A stretch of DNA of 40,961 nt from Alphaproteobacteria bacterium (GTDB taxonomy: Bacteria > Pseudomonadota > Alphaproteobacteria > RF32 > CAG-239), in the NCBI GenBank assembly GCA_017475935.1, contig JAFVEP010000047.1, positions 1 to 40,961 of the forward strand. The letters are read 5' to 3'. The translations under genes and the position numbers were made by a program. Positions within the stretch are counted from its first letter, which is position 1, and each line of letters begins with the position of its first letter. Below the pieces are notes generated by a model. It was not told the origin of the DNA. It was given only the letters and a program-made list of their open reading frames with translations, and searched no databases. This document shows positions 9,087 to 14,723 of the stretch, one piece after another.

Positions 9087-9850
9087 CGTTTGGAGCGCTT
9101 TTCGGCAGATTTTTGCTTGACCTCGTTTTTCCATATTAAACGCGCCCCCTTTTGGCGGAGAAAAGTTGCAAGTTTACGATTCTTTTTGATTGCTAGGGTA
9201 TACGGCGTATGGTTATCGGGAGAAAGGTGGTTGATATCTGCTCCATGATCAATCAGAAGCTGTGCCGTTTGCGGGCTTTGCGCATACATTAAAAGATTGC
9301 GTCCGTTGCGGCCGATTAGGTTGGCATTCATACCATTTTCGAGAAGCAACTGTATTACAGTTTGCCAGTCCTTGATGACAGCTAAAAACAAAAGCTTTTG
9401 CGCTAATGAGGAAGAGTGAAATTTTTTAATGGTTTGATTTTTTATTTGATTGAGTGTTTGCTCGATGTGTGTGTGACCGGATATGAGCATAGCTTTAATG
9501 TCAAACGGATTGTTTTGATTAAATCCGGTTGAAAGAAAAAGCAGATAGAAAATCAGTAGAAAAAATGCGACAATGCGCTGCTTGGAAAAACGGCGGGAGA
9601 AAGTTCCGGAGTTTTCCCACATCGGTTTGTTCTTGCGAGCTTGATCGTAGACTTTGCGTTTTTTACCATCTTTCAGAACAGCGTAGGCTTCATTGATTTG
9701 TTTAAGCTTTTCTTCGGCGGATTTTTTATTTTGCTCTTTATTGACGTCGGGATGATATTTTTTGGCCAAATGATGATACGCCTTTTTGATCTCTTCCGCT
9801 TTGGCCGTCGGAGAAATTTTCAGTATTTTGTAGTAATCCTGATCAGACAT
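9083..9850 (-). CDS. J-domain protein with membrane segment and ankyrin repeats
   Basis: The 255-residue protein begins with a DnaJ domain (about 4-70) that carries the HPD motif in KYHPDVN, so it should stimulate an Hsp70 ATPase. A single hydrophobic segment follows at about 93-108 ([14 protein letters not shown]). The C-terminal part (about 150-245) holds about three ankyrin-type repeats, such as [20 protein letters not shown] and [16 protein letters not shown]. The J-domain is predicted to be cytoplasmic; the side of the ankyrin part depends on topology. There is no G/F region or zinc finger, so it is not DnaJ itself. An AAAGGA ribosome site precedes ATG 9850. Domains are clear; the client is unknown. 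Confidence 0.8.
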   Translation of the reverse strand: MSDQDYYKILKISPTAKAEEIKKAYHHLAKKYHPDVNKEQNKKSAEEKLKQINEAYAVLKDGKKRKVYDQARKNKPMWENSGTFSRRFSKQRIVAFFLLIFYLLFLSTGFNQNNPFDIKAMLISGHTHIEQTLNQIKNQTIKKFHSSSLAQKLLFLAVIKDWQTVIQLLLENGMNANLIGRNGRNLLMYAQSPQTAQLLIDHGADINHLSPDNHTPYTLAIKKNRKLATFLRQKGARLIWKNEVKQKSAEKRSKR

Positions 9851-10042
9851 ATTGTTATATTCCTTTTAACTTAAGAACATCAAAACATAAAAAGCGGCCG
9901 CTGTCAATGAGGCAGAGCAGAACAGCAATCAGGGGCGGCGGATTTTTGTATATGCTCTGCGGCATGGGTACAGTTATGCACAGGGGCGGTTTTAGGTAAG
10001 TATCTGAAGATAATAAAAATATTTCAATAGATAAGAAAAAAC
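9851..10042. other. intergenic region with no recognised gene
   Basis: This is the left half of a 366-bp gene-free stretch upstream of the J-domain gene. I see only short G-rich runs (CAGGGGCGG twice) and no convincing ORF with a ribosome site. The right half holds the promoter and small RNA annotated separately. Confidence 0.5.
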
Positions 10043-10071
10043 TTGACATCAAGTCACCTGAGTGGTAGAAA
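10043..10071 (+). promoter_or_regulatory. sigma70-type promoter
   Basis: TTGACA (10043-10048) and TAGAAA (10066-10071) are separated by 17 bases, close to the housekeeping consensus. The -35 box sits inside the short palindrome CTTGACATCAAG. It would start a transcript near 10078. Confidence 0.6.
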
Positions 10072-10077
10072 AAGCAT

Positions 10078-10151
10078 TAGTTTGAAGCAGTGTATCTGTG
10101 ACAAACGGAAGGATGGAACGAGATTTTGTGATGAAATCATCGTTCTTTTTT
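10078..10151 (+). ncRNA. candidate small RNA, about 74 nt, with its own terminator
   Basis: The segment lies between a good promoter (10043-10071) and a strong rho-independent terminator. In the terminator, GAACGAGATTT (10116-10126) pairs with AAATC-A-TCGTTC (10134-10145) and is followed by six T. No ORF with a ribosome site fits in it. It could be a free small RNA or a short leader that attenuates the module operon starting at 10217. Expression is inferred. Confidence 0.5.
10116..10151 (+). terminator. rho-independent terminator of the candidate small RNA
   Basis: An 11-bp stem with one bulged A and loop TGTGATG ends at 10145 and is followed directly by TTTTTT. Confidence 0.75.
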
Positions 10152-10164
10152 GTATTCATTTTAG

Positions 10165-10194
10165 AAAACCGTACGTGTAGAAACGTGCGGTTTT
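10165..10194 (+). repeat. 12-bp hairpin before the first module gene
   Basis: AAAACCGTACGT and ACGTGCGGTTTT form a stem with one G-U pair and a 6-base loop, ending 22 bases before the start codon at 10217. The 3' arm ends in TTTT and then CGTATTTT, so it may be a second, weaker terminator or an attenuator in front of the GAGGGGG ribosome site. Confidence 0.55.
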
Positions 10195-10216
10195 CGTATT
10201 TTAAAGAGGGGGAAAT

Positions 10217-10699
10217 ATGACCTTATATAAAATAGATGAAGACACGCAAATTGATGAATTTGGTGTCGATCAATCAAAATTTTCTTTACGCGATAAGTTA
10301 GAATATAATTTCAGGCGTGCCAAGGAAAAGGAAAGTAAAAAACATAACGAATATTATATCAGAAGTGATAAAGAATATAAGTGGGATAGACCGCACAAGT
10401 ATGACCATAGAAAAAATAATTTTATTGCACAAATTCACAACTTTAGAGCCATCAATAAAGAACATCCGATTTCTGCTCCCATCTCAACTAAATCAACAGT
10501 GAATGATTTAGTTTTCAAACGGGGATTATCTAAAATTCATCCTTTTATAGCAAAGGCGTTGAGCGCTTATAATTTGGGATACAAAGGTGCCGGTTATTAC
10601 GACAATTGGCAAAGAGCAAAAAAAGTTGGTATGCACTCGGAATTGGCAGATTTATCCGCACAAAAATGGAAATATTCGAAAAATAACAGTAAGAGATAA
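10217..10699 (+). CDS. module A soluble protein with shared N-terminal domain
   Basis: I do not recognise this 160-residue protein. Residues 4-40 (YKIDEDTQIDEFGVDQSKFS and on to AKEKE) are almost identical to those of the protein at 11343, while the rest is unrelated. The C-terminal part is basic and aromatic and includes a short Gly/Ala-rich stretch (AYNLGYKGAGYYDNW near 115-130). It has no signal peptide or membrane segment. A strong GAGGGGG ribosome site precedes ATG 10217. A four-helix membrane protein gene follows after 137 bp. The shared head, variable tail and membrane partner resemble effector/immunity cassettes, but nothing proves this. Codon use is AT-rich relative to neighbours. 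Confidence 0.65.
   Translation: MTLYKIDEDTQIDEFGVDQSKFSLRDKLEYNFRRAKEKESKKHNEYYIRSDKEYKWDRPHKYDHRKNNFIAQIHNFRAINKEHPISAPISTKSTVNDLVFKRGLSKIHPFIAKALSAYNLGYKGAGYYDNWQRAKKVGMHSELADLSAQKWKYSKNNSKR
10226..10335 (+). repeat. 110-bp direct repeat, copy A (partner 11364-11473)
   Basis: By eye this copy differs from copy B at 8 of 110 positions with no gaps. Seven differences are synonymous third-codon changes and one changes Arg to Met. It encodes the shared N-terminal domain of the two module proteins. Confidence 0.85.
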
Positions 10700-10710
10700 A
10701 GATGCAAAAT

Positions 10711-10784
10711 AAAGAAGCATAAAAATAGACATTGTAAAAAAATTTTTTTAGTATAAGATGAAAAGTGTTTTTTTATGCTTCTTT
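10711..10784. repeat. 15-bp inverted repeat between the two genes of module A
   Basis: AAAGAAGCATAAAAA (10711-10725) is an exact reverse complement of 10770-10784, with a 44-base loop containing a smaller A7T7 palindrome. It lies between the soluble and membrane genes and could terminate, attenuate or process the transcript. On the plus strand the 3' arm is not followed by a long T-run. Confidence 0.65.
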
Positions 10785-10836
10785 GTTTAACCATAAAAAG
10801 TATGAAAGAATATAAACGAAGTAAAAGGAAAAAAGC

Positions 10837-11298
10837 ATGGTTACAGCCAAAGAATTTTATGTTTTATGCGGTCTATACGTTGTTTTGTCTTTTATTCTCG
10901 ACATGTTAATCAGTTTAAGTGCATATATATCCGAAGTATCATTCTTAGATTTTTTAATGATGATAACATCTTTTTTGCAATATGGGCAAATACTCTGCGA
11001 TGTGGCATTTGTTATTCTGGTTTGTATGCTTTTTTTCAAAAAAATCCCATCTTTTTTGCAGAAATTTATAAAATATCATCCCAATTTAACCACATATGCA
11101 ATGTATATTGGTTGGTTTAGTTTTATATTGTTTTTTGTAGATATGTTGGTTTTATTAGGCATTTACTTTCTTCCTGTAAGTGCATTTGCTCAAGAATTGA
11201 TTTTGATTTTGTTGATTATGGGGAATATTGCTTGTTGGCTTGCAGCTCTTTTTATCGCAACGAAGAAAGTTTGTGTATCTGAAAATTCGGGCATATAG
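10837..11298 (+). CDS. module A membrane protein, four predicted helices
   Basis: This 153-residue hydrophobic protein is not recognised. Predicted membrane helices lie at about 5-30, 38-66, 84-110 and 117-145, with very short connecting loops and a small C-terminal tail (KKVCVSENSGI). ATG 10837 has AAAAGG about 8 bases upstream. It follows the module A soluble protein after a large inverted repeat, and the same arrangement is seen in module B with an unrelated membrane protein. By analogy with polymorphic toxin systems it could protect the cell from, or dock, its upstream partner. That is inference from layout only. Confidence 0.6.
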   Translation: MVTAKEFYVLCGLYVVLSFILDMLISLSAYISEVSFLDFLMMITSFLQYGQILCDVAFVILVCMLFFKKIPSFLQKFIKYHPNLTTYAMYIGWFSFILFFVDMLVLLGIYFLPVSAFAQELILILLIMGNIACWLAALFIATKKVCVSENSGI

Positions 11299-11338
11299 CC
11301 GTCGGCGTAGGGCATATTTAGTCATGACCACTTATAAG

Positions 11339-11369
11339 CTCTGTGGTAAACTGCTGTACTCATTACAAG
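11339..11369 (+). other. 31-bp insertion that displaced the module B start codon
   Basis: Removing 11339-11369 joins ATGACCACTTATAAG (11324-11338) to ATAGACGAAGAC (11370 on). The result reads MTTYKIDED, matching MTLYKIDED of module A. The insertion is bounded by TTATAAG and TTACAAG, near-identical 7-mers, which suggests a duplication or slippage event. Since 31 is not a multiple of 3, the old ATG is out of frame. Confidence 0.7.
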
Positions 11370-11843
11370 ATAGACGAAGACACACAAATTGATGAGTTCG
11401 GTGTCGATCAATCAAAATTTTCTTTACGCGATAAGTTAGAATATAATTTTATGCGTGCCAAGGAAAAGGAAAGAAGAAAAAGTTCTCCATGGTATCGGAG
11501 AACATATGATAAAGTTTATGACGAAGCAAAAAAACTTCATGATGAACCTTTATACGACAAATATAAACATTCTGTTGTTAGTTGTGTCGGAGCACAAGAT
11601 GGATTGTATGGGGCTGCAGTTACAGGAGCCATGGGTGTAGCTAAAGAAATGGCAGATATTGTTCGTAAATTTCCAGAACAATGGCGCGGAAGCAAAAATT
11701 ACGGAGGATATTTATCTATTTTAAAAGATTCTGCGGAAGATTTATTGGCTGATGCCAGAGGGATATATAGCGGATACAGTAATCCAGATGACGATTGTTA
11801 TGATATGATGAAATCATTTTACAATCCAAGGAAAAGATTTTAA
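11343..11843 (+). CDS. module B soluble protein with shared N-terminal domain (5' end rearranged)
   Basis: The open frame encodes 166 residues. After a nine-residue oddity (MVNCCTHYK) it enters the same N-terminal block as module A (KIDEDTQIDEFGVDQSKFSL) and then diverges completely. The C-terminal half includes a Gly/Ala-rich segment (LYGAAVTGAMGVAKEMADIV, about 90-110) and an acidic DDDCYD near the end. The only in-frame start before the domain is GTG 11343, which lies inside a 31-bp insertion and has no clear ribosome site. The gene may therefore be weakly expressed or newly inactivated. A membrane protein gene follows after 120 bp. Function unknown. Confidence 0.55.
   Translation: MVNCCTHYKIDEDTQIDEFGVDQSKFSLRDKLEYNFMRAKEKERRKSSPWYRRTYDKVYDEAKKLHDEPLYDKYKHSVVSCVGAQDGLYGAAVTGAMGVAKEMADIVRKFPEQWRGSKNYGGYLSILKDSAEDLLADARGIYSGYSNPDDDCYDMMKSFYNPRKRF
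11364..11473 (+). repeat. 110-bp direct repeat, copy B (partner 10226-10335)
   Basis: Ungapped match to copy A with 8 differences by eye. Identity stops abruptly after AAGGAAAAGGAAAG, where the two proteins become unrelated, so the boundary coincides with the head/tail junction of the proteins. Confidence 0.85.
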
Positions 11844-11863
11844 TAAATAACTATCGAAAAAAG

Positions 11864-11897
11864 GCTATATGCAAGATAAAAAAATCTTGCATATAGC
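11864..11897. repeat. perfect 14-bp hairpin between the two genes of module B
   Basis: GCTATATGCAAGAT (11864-11877) and its exact reverse complement (11884-11897) flank a 6-A loop. Read on the minus strand, the hairpin is followed by CCTTTTTT, so it is a good rho-independent terminator for leftward transcription, for example from the pilin-like gene at 13098. Read on the plus strand it has no T-run and may only stabilise or process RNA. Confidence 0.75.
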
Positions 11898-11963
11898 AAA
11901 AAATGGTGTATTATGTTTCCAACACATCTAAAAATAGAATTTATGAAAAAGTGAAGAAAATAC

Positions 11964-12284
11964 ATGAATAAAATAAAGAATCTTGTCTTCTCAACATGTT
12001 TATACATAGGTAAAAGTTTTTTTGGGATAATATTTGCATGTTTATTTTTACTACAAATGCTTAGTCTTCTGATTATGTGGGAGGATCATCCGAGCGGTAT
12101 AGATAATTCCTATCAAATAACAGCCTTATATATTTTTTTGACAGTGTGTTTTATGGTCAGCTTATTTATGCGTCAAAAGTTTTTTATTTATATGTCTGCT
12201 TTTAGTGTAATGATATTGTTTTTATATTCGTCTTCATTGCCAAAGGTATCGCTGTATTTTAGTTATTTTGTCGGGCTTGATTAA
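11964..12284 (+). CDS. module B small membrane protein, three or more predicted helices
   Basis: This 106-residue hydrophobic protein is not recognised. Likely helices are at about 15-38 (FGIIFACLFLLQMLSLLIMW), 48-68 and 71-98. It is not obviously related to the module A membrane protein, although it holds the same position behind a shared-head soluble protein and an inverted repeat. The ribosome site is weak (GTGAAGAAAATAC before ATG 11964). A leftward transcript from the pilin-like gene ending at the 11864 hairpin would be antisense to it. Role as an immunity or docking partner is inference from layout. Confidence 0.55.
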   Translation: MNKIKNLVFSTCLYIGKSFFGIIFACLFLLQMLSLLIMWEDHPSGIDNSYQITALYIFLTVCFMVSLFMRQKFFIYMSAFSVMILFLYSSSLPKVSLYFSYFVGLD

Positions 12285-12369
12285 ATAAAGCTAAATCTAG
12301 CTCATTATATCCGTGACTAAACCGAACAGTTTGGGGGAAAGGGATTGGGTTTAAGGATTCGGGCAGTGG

Positions 12370-12391
12370 TATATGTTATTTCCATAACATA
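12370..12391. repeat. hairpin over the pilin-like 1 stop codon
   Basis: ATATGTTAT and ATAACATAT are exact reverse complements separated by TTCC and span the stop codon of the pilin-like gene. No T-run follows, so it may protect the 3' end rather than terminate. Confidence 0.5.
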
Positions 12392-13098
12392 TAGAGAACG
12401 CAGAACTCTTCCGTATCATTACAAATCTGACAGAGCTGAGAAATTTGCGCCGGGGTTAAGTCACGGATGCATTTTCGGCTATCGGTACAATATTTATCAC
12501 CATGATAAAGATTTGAGAGGACAGAGTGTCCATCATTTTTTTTAGCAACCTCAGTTATCCATAAAAAAGAGTGATATTGTCTGATCGTTTGGTATAAATT
12601 GGTGCATTGTTCATAGGCACTTGGAGTTTTAAGATATATCTGTAATCCCATATAGTTATCAACCCAGTTATAAAAAAAAGCATTATTTCCAAATACATCA
12701 TAGATTTGACCATAATTCTCTTTGATCATTTCTTCGGGAATCCAGCCGAGGTCTTTCAATATGGATGTGAAGCCGTAAGGTAAATCGGGTGTGTTAATAT
12801 TGACCATATCATGATGGGTTTCGACGGCGCTGAGGATATAACTGTATTGCTCGCGCTGTTTGTTGAGGAGATGGCGGCGCATGGCGCGGGAGTAACCGGT
12901 GATCGAACCAACTGTCAGCACACCGATGATGGCCAGCACGCCTAACATCTCAATCATACTACGGCCGTATTGCGGCGCATACGCTTGTCTTTTTTTCGCT
13001 TGTGTACCTCTTTTGTACACGGCGCTCAAAAAAGTCGGCGCCTCTGCACTACACTCCGGTTGTAGATTTGTTGGGAAAATGTTTGTTTTGGGTCTCAT
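12376..13098 (-). CDS. pilin-like protein 1 (type IV/II prepilin N-terminus)
   Basis: The 240-residue protein has a long 45-residue hydrophilic leader (MRPKTNIFPTNL to QYG). The prepilin cleavage site is G-RSMIE with Glu at +5, and the hydrophobic helix is MLGVLAIIGVLTVGSITGYS. The remainder is a variable globular part with C-terminal cysteines in a KYC/KCI..TPAQI...C arrangement. It should be processed by a prepilin peptidase and assembled in a pseudopilus or stay membrane-anchored. The leader, helix, upstream 108 bp and Cys/AQI motif recur in the gene at 40108-40854. No pilus assembly genes are in the window. The ribosome site is a purine-rich AGAAGAAG. Family is clear; function is not. Confidence 0.8.
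   Translation of the reverse strand: MRPKTNIFPTNLQPECSAEAPTFLSAVYKRGTQAKKRQAYAPQYGRSMIEMLGVLAIIGVLTVGSITGYSRAMRRHLLNKQREQYSYILSAVETHHDMVNINTPDLPYGFTSILKDLGWIPEEMIKENYGQIYDVFGNNAFFYNWVDNYMGLQIYLKTPSAYEQCTNLYQTIRQYHSFLWITEVAKKNDGHSVLSNLYHGDKYCTDSRKCIRDLTPAQISQLCQICNDTEEFCVLYMLWK
13002..13020. repeat. inverted repeat in the pilin-like 1 leader (copy 1)
   Basis: GTGTAC and GTACAC flank the 7-base loop CTCTTTT. The same stem with a different loop (CATTGGTT) is at 40714-40735 in the other pilin-like gene, also within the coding leader before the prepilin site. Confidence 0.65.
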
Positions 13099-13206
13099 GT
13101 TACTTCTTCTTTTGCTTTAAGATTCGGGAGTTCCCTTGAATTTTTCGCTTTTCAGGCGAAAAATAGGGGTGACTTTATCTGCTTAAAAATATTTTTTTTC
13201 ACATTA
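13099..13206 (-). promoter_or_regulatory. conserved upstream region of pilin-like 1 (copy 1 of dispersed repeat)
   Basis: This 108-bp block matches 40855-40961 with roughly ten differences. It includes a hairpin with invariant stem TTTTTCGC/GCGAAAAA (13141-13163) and a loop that differs between copies. A fully conserved stretch follows, AGGGGTGACTTTATCTG on the plus strand. It ends with the AGAAGAAG ribosome site. It is probably the shared promoter and 5' leader of the pilin-like family. Confidence 0.7.
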
Positions 13207-13433
13207 CCCCCCCGTAGCAAAAGTCAAGTCTTTTTTATCACTTAATAAAAAGTCATGCCTCCGAGTGTGGAACACACGAGGTCGGGGCATCTTCAAATTA
13301 AAAAAACATAGCGCTGCGCAAAGATGAGATTTCTTGACGAAGTGACGCGCAGCGCAGCGAAAGGAATGATAATATTTTTTATAAGATAAAAAGTGATGGA
13401 GTGGATTTGCGCGAAATAAGAAAAGTAAAACAA
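13207..13433. other. intergenic region with inverted repeats, no gene
   Basis: Between the pilin upstream block and the rplQ terminator I see no supported gene. It holds GCGCTGCGC (13311-13319) with its exact reverse complement at 13347-13355. It also has a smaller hairpin near 13259-13281 (CCTC, GTGTG-GAA-CACAC, GAGG). These could be remnants of a repeat element or protein-binding sites. Confidence 0.5.
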
Positions 13434-13466
13434 AATAAAAAAGGCAGTACATCGTACCGCCCTTTT
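13434..13466 (-). terminator. rho-independent terminator of rplQ
   Basis: On the minus strand GGCGGTAC, loop GAT, and GTACTGCC are followed by TTTTTTATTTT. The stem has one G-U pair. It lies 20 bp after the rplQ stop codon. Confidence 0.85.
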
Positions 13467-13486
13467 GAAAAAATATGCCGTGCTGA

Positions 13487-13948
13487 TTATTTTTCAGCAG
13501 GTGTTTCTTCACTTTCAGCTTTTTCTGCAGCCTCGGCAGCAGCCTTTTCAGCAGCAACACGGGCCAAATCTTTAGCACCTTTAGCGTTAACATCGCGATC
13601 AACCAATTCAATAAAGGCCATCGGAGCGCAATCGCCATAACGGAAACCGGCTTTTAATACACGCGTATAACCGCCGTTGCGTTCTTTATAACGATCAGCT
13701 AAAGTTGAAAACAATTTTGAAACCACTTCATTATCACGCAAAAATGCCAAAGCCAGACGACGGCTGTTTAAATCGCCTTTTTTTGCATAAGTGATCATAT
13801 TGTCGGCAAAAGTTCTTAATTCTTTTGCTCTGGTCAATGTGACTTTAATTTGTTCGTGTGTTAATAAAGCATTGGTTAAATTGGAAAATAATGCTCTTCT
13901 TTGACTTTTCGGCATACTAAATTTTCTATGTCCGTCACCATGTCTCAT
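13487..13948 (-). CDS. rplQ: 50S ribosomal protein L17
   Basis: L17 is a large-subunit protein near the exit-tunnel rim. The 153-residue product has the classic start [20 protein letters not shown], the [17 protein letters not shown] segment and [20 protein letters not shown]. An Ala/Glu-rich C-terminal extension (about 125-153) is common in Alphaproteobacteria. AAAGGAATCACATC precedes ATG 13948. Unusually, it is not directly behind rpoA: the upstream neighbour is a divergent lipoprotein gene 228 bp away, so it needs its own promoter. It ends at a strong terminator. Confidence 0.97.
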   Translation of the reverse strand: MRHGDGHRKFSMPKSQRRALFSNLTNALLTHEQIKVTLTRAKELRTFADNMITYAKKGDLNSRRLALAFLRDNEVVSKLFSTLADRYKERNGGYTRVLKAGFRYGDCAPMAFIELVDRDVNAKGAKDLARVAAEKAAAEAAEKAESEETPAEK

Positions 13949-14176
13949 GATGTGATTCCTTTCATTTCTGTGCTTTGTTGGGCAAAGCGTATAAAACCAT
14001 GGTTCTTACTACGGATTGTTCATCCATACATAAAAACCGCCTCAATTTCCGGTAGGGTGTAACATAAATAAATGAATAATGCAAGAGGATTCTTTTGTGT
14101 TTTTATAATTTTTTTACTTTACATTGATAAAAAAAAGGTGAATATGTCATTGTCGACTTAAATCTTTGAGGAAATC

Positions 14177-14707
14177 ATGAAAAAAATTTTACATTTGTTG
14201 TCTTTGTTTGCTCTGTTTGGTTGTGCGGCTGAGAAAACGGCTGTTGTGCCGGCCATTGTTCCGAATACCGTTCAGGAAACCAAAATTATTAAAGTGATGC
14301 CGAATAATGTGATCGGTGCGGTGGAAAGAATTTATTTACCGCCGATGAAATCAGCCTTTTTGTCGCGTATTGACACGGGCGCGACGACATCTTCTTTGGA
14401 TGTCGACAGTCTGAAGTATTTTGAACGCGATGGGAAAAAATGGGTGGCGTTTACGATCGTTAATCGGGAAACAAATGAAGAGCATGTGTTTGAAAAACCG
14501 CTTGTTAAAAATATCAAAATAAAACGTATTGAGAAAAATGAAAGACGGCCGATTGTTGAAATGACCGTGAAAATGGGCGGTGAAACATTTAAAGCCGATT
14601 TCACAATTGCCGAACGGGAAAAATTTGAATATCAGACTTTAATCGGACGCAATATTTTAAGCGGACGGGCAATCGTTGACGTTTCGCTGTCGAACACTTT
14701 AAAATAA
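14177..14707 (+). CDS. retropepsin-like lipoprotein protease (RimB/DUF785 family)
   Basis: The 176-residue protein has a lipoprotein signal peptide ending LFALFGC. Its domain belongs to the RimB-like aspartic protease family often labelled ATP-dependent zinc protease. The active-site signature SRIDTGATTSSLD is at about 61-73, and YQTLIGRNILSG is near the C-terminus. It is first in a row of three genes with the transglutaminase-like 7TM protein and an ATP-grasp ligase, a known association in which a RimK-like ligase and a protease act on peptide or glutamate modifications. Lipidation places it on the periplasmic side. The substrate is unknown. Confidence 0.8.
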   Translation: MKKILHLLSLFALFGCAAEKTAVVPAIVPNTVQETKIIKVMPNNVIGAVERIYLPPMKSAFLSRIDTGATTSSLDVDSLKYFERDGKKWVAFTIVNRETNEEHVFEKPLVKNIKIKRIEKNERRPIVEMTVKMGGETFKADFTIAEREKFEYQTLIGRNILSGRAIVDVSLSNTLK

Positions 14708-14723
14708 TGAAATAGAGGACTTT

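Noticed and set aside
10078..10151. 4.5S/SRP RNA because of a GGAAGGA string
   Set aside because: The rest of the SRP domain IV motif (the asymmetric and symmetric loops with GCAG) is missing and the GGAAGGA does not sit in a stem-loop.
10711..10784. Insertion-sequence or MITE ends
   Set aside because: No transposase, no target-site duplication and the same position is filled by a different hairpin in module B, so a transcript structure is more likely.
10217..11843. Classical toxin-antitoxin operon
   Set aside because: Genes are not overlapped, partner proteins are membrane proteins rather than DNA-binding antitoxins, and no known toxin motif is visible; only an effector/immunity-like layout can be suggested.
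13099..13206. CRISPR or tandem repeat array
   Set aside because: The block occurs once here and once 27 kb away, each upstream of a pilin-like gene, with no spacers.
13204..13638. Minus-strand frame of 144 codons overlapping rplQ
   Set aside because: It overlaps the 3' part of rplQ in another frame, runs through the rplQ terminator and inverted repeats, and shows no domain.
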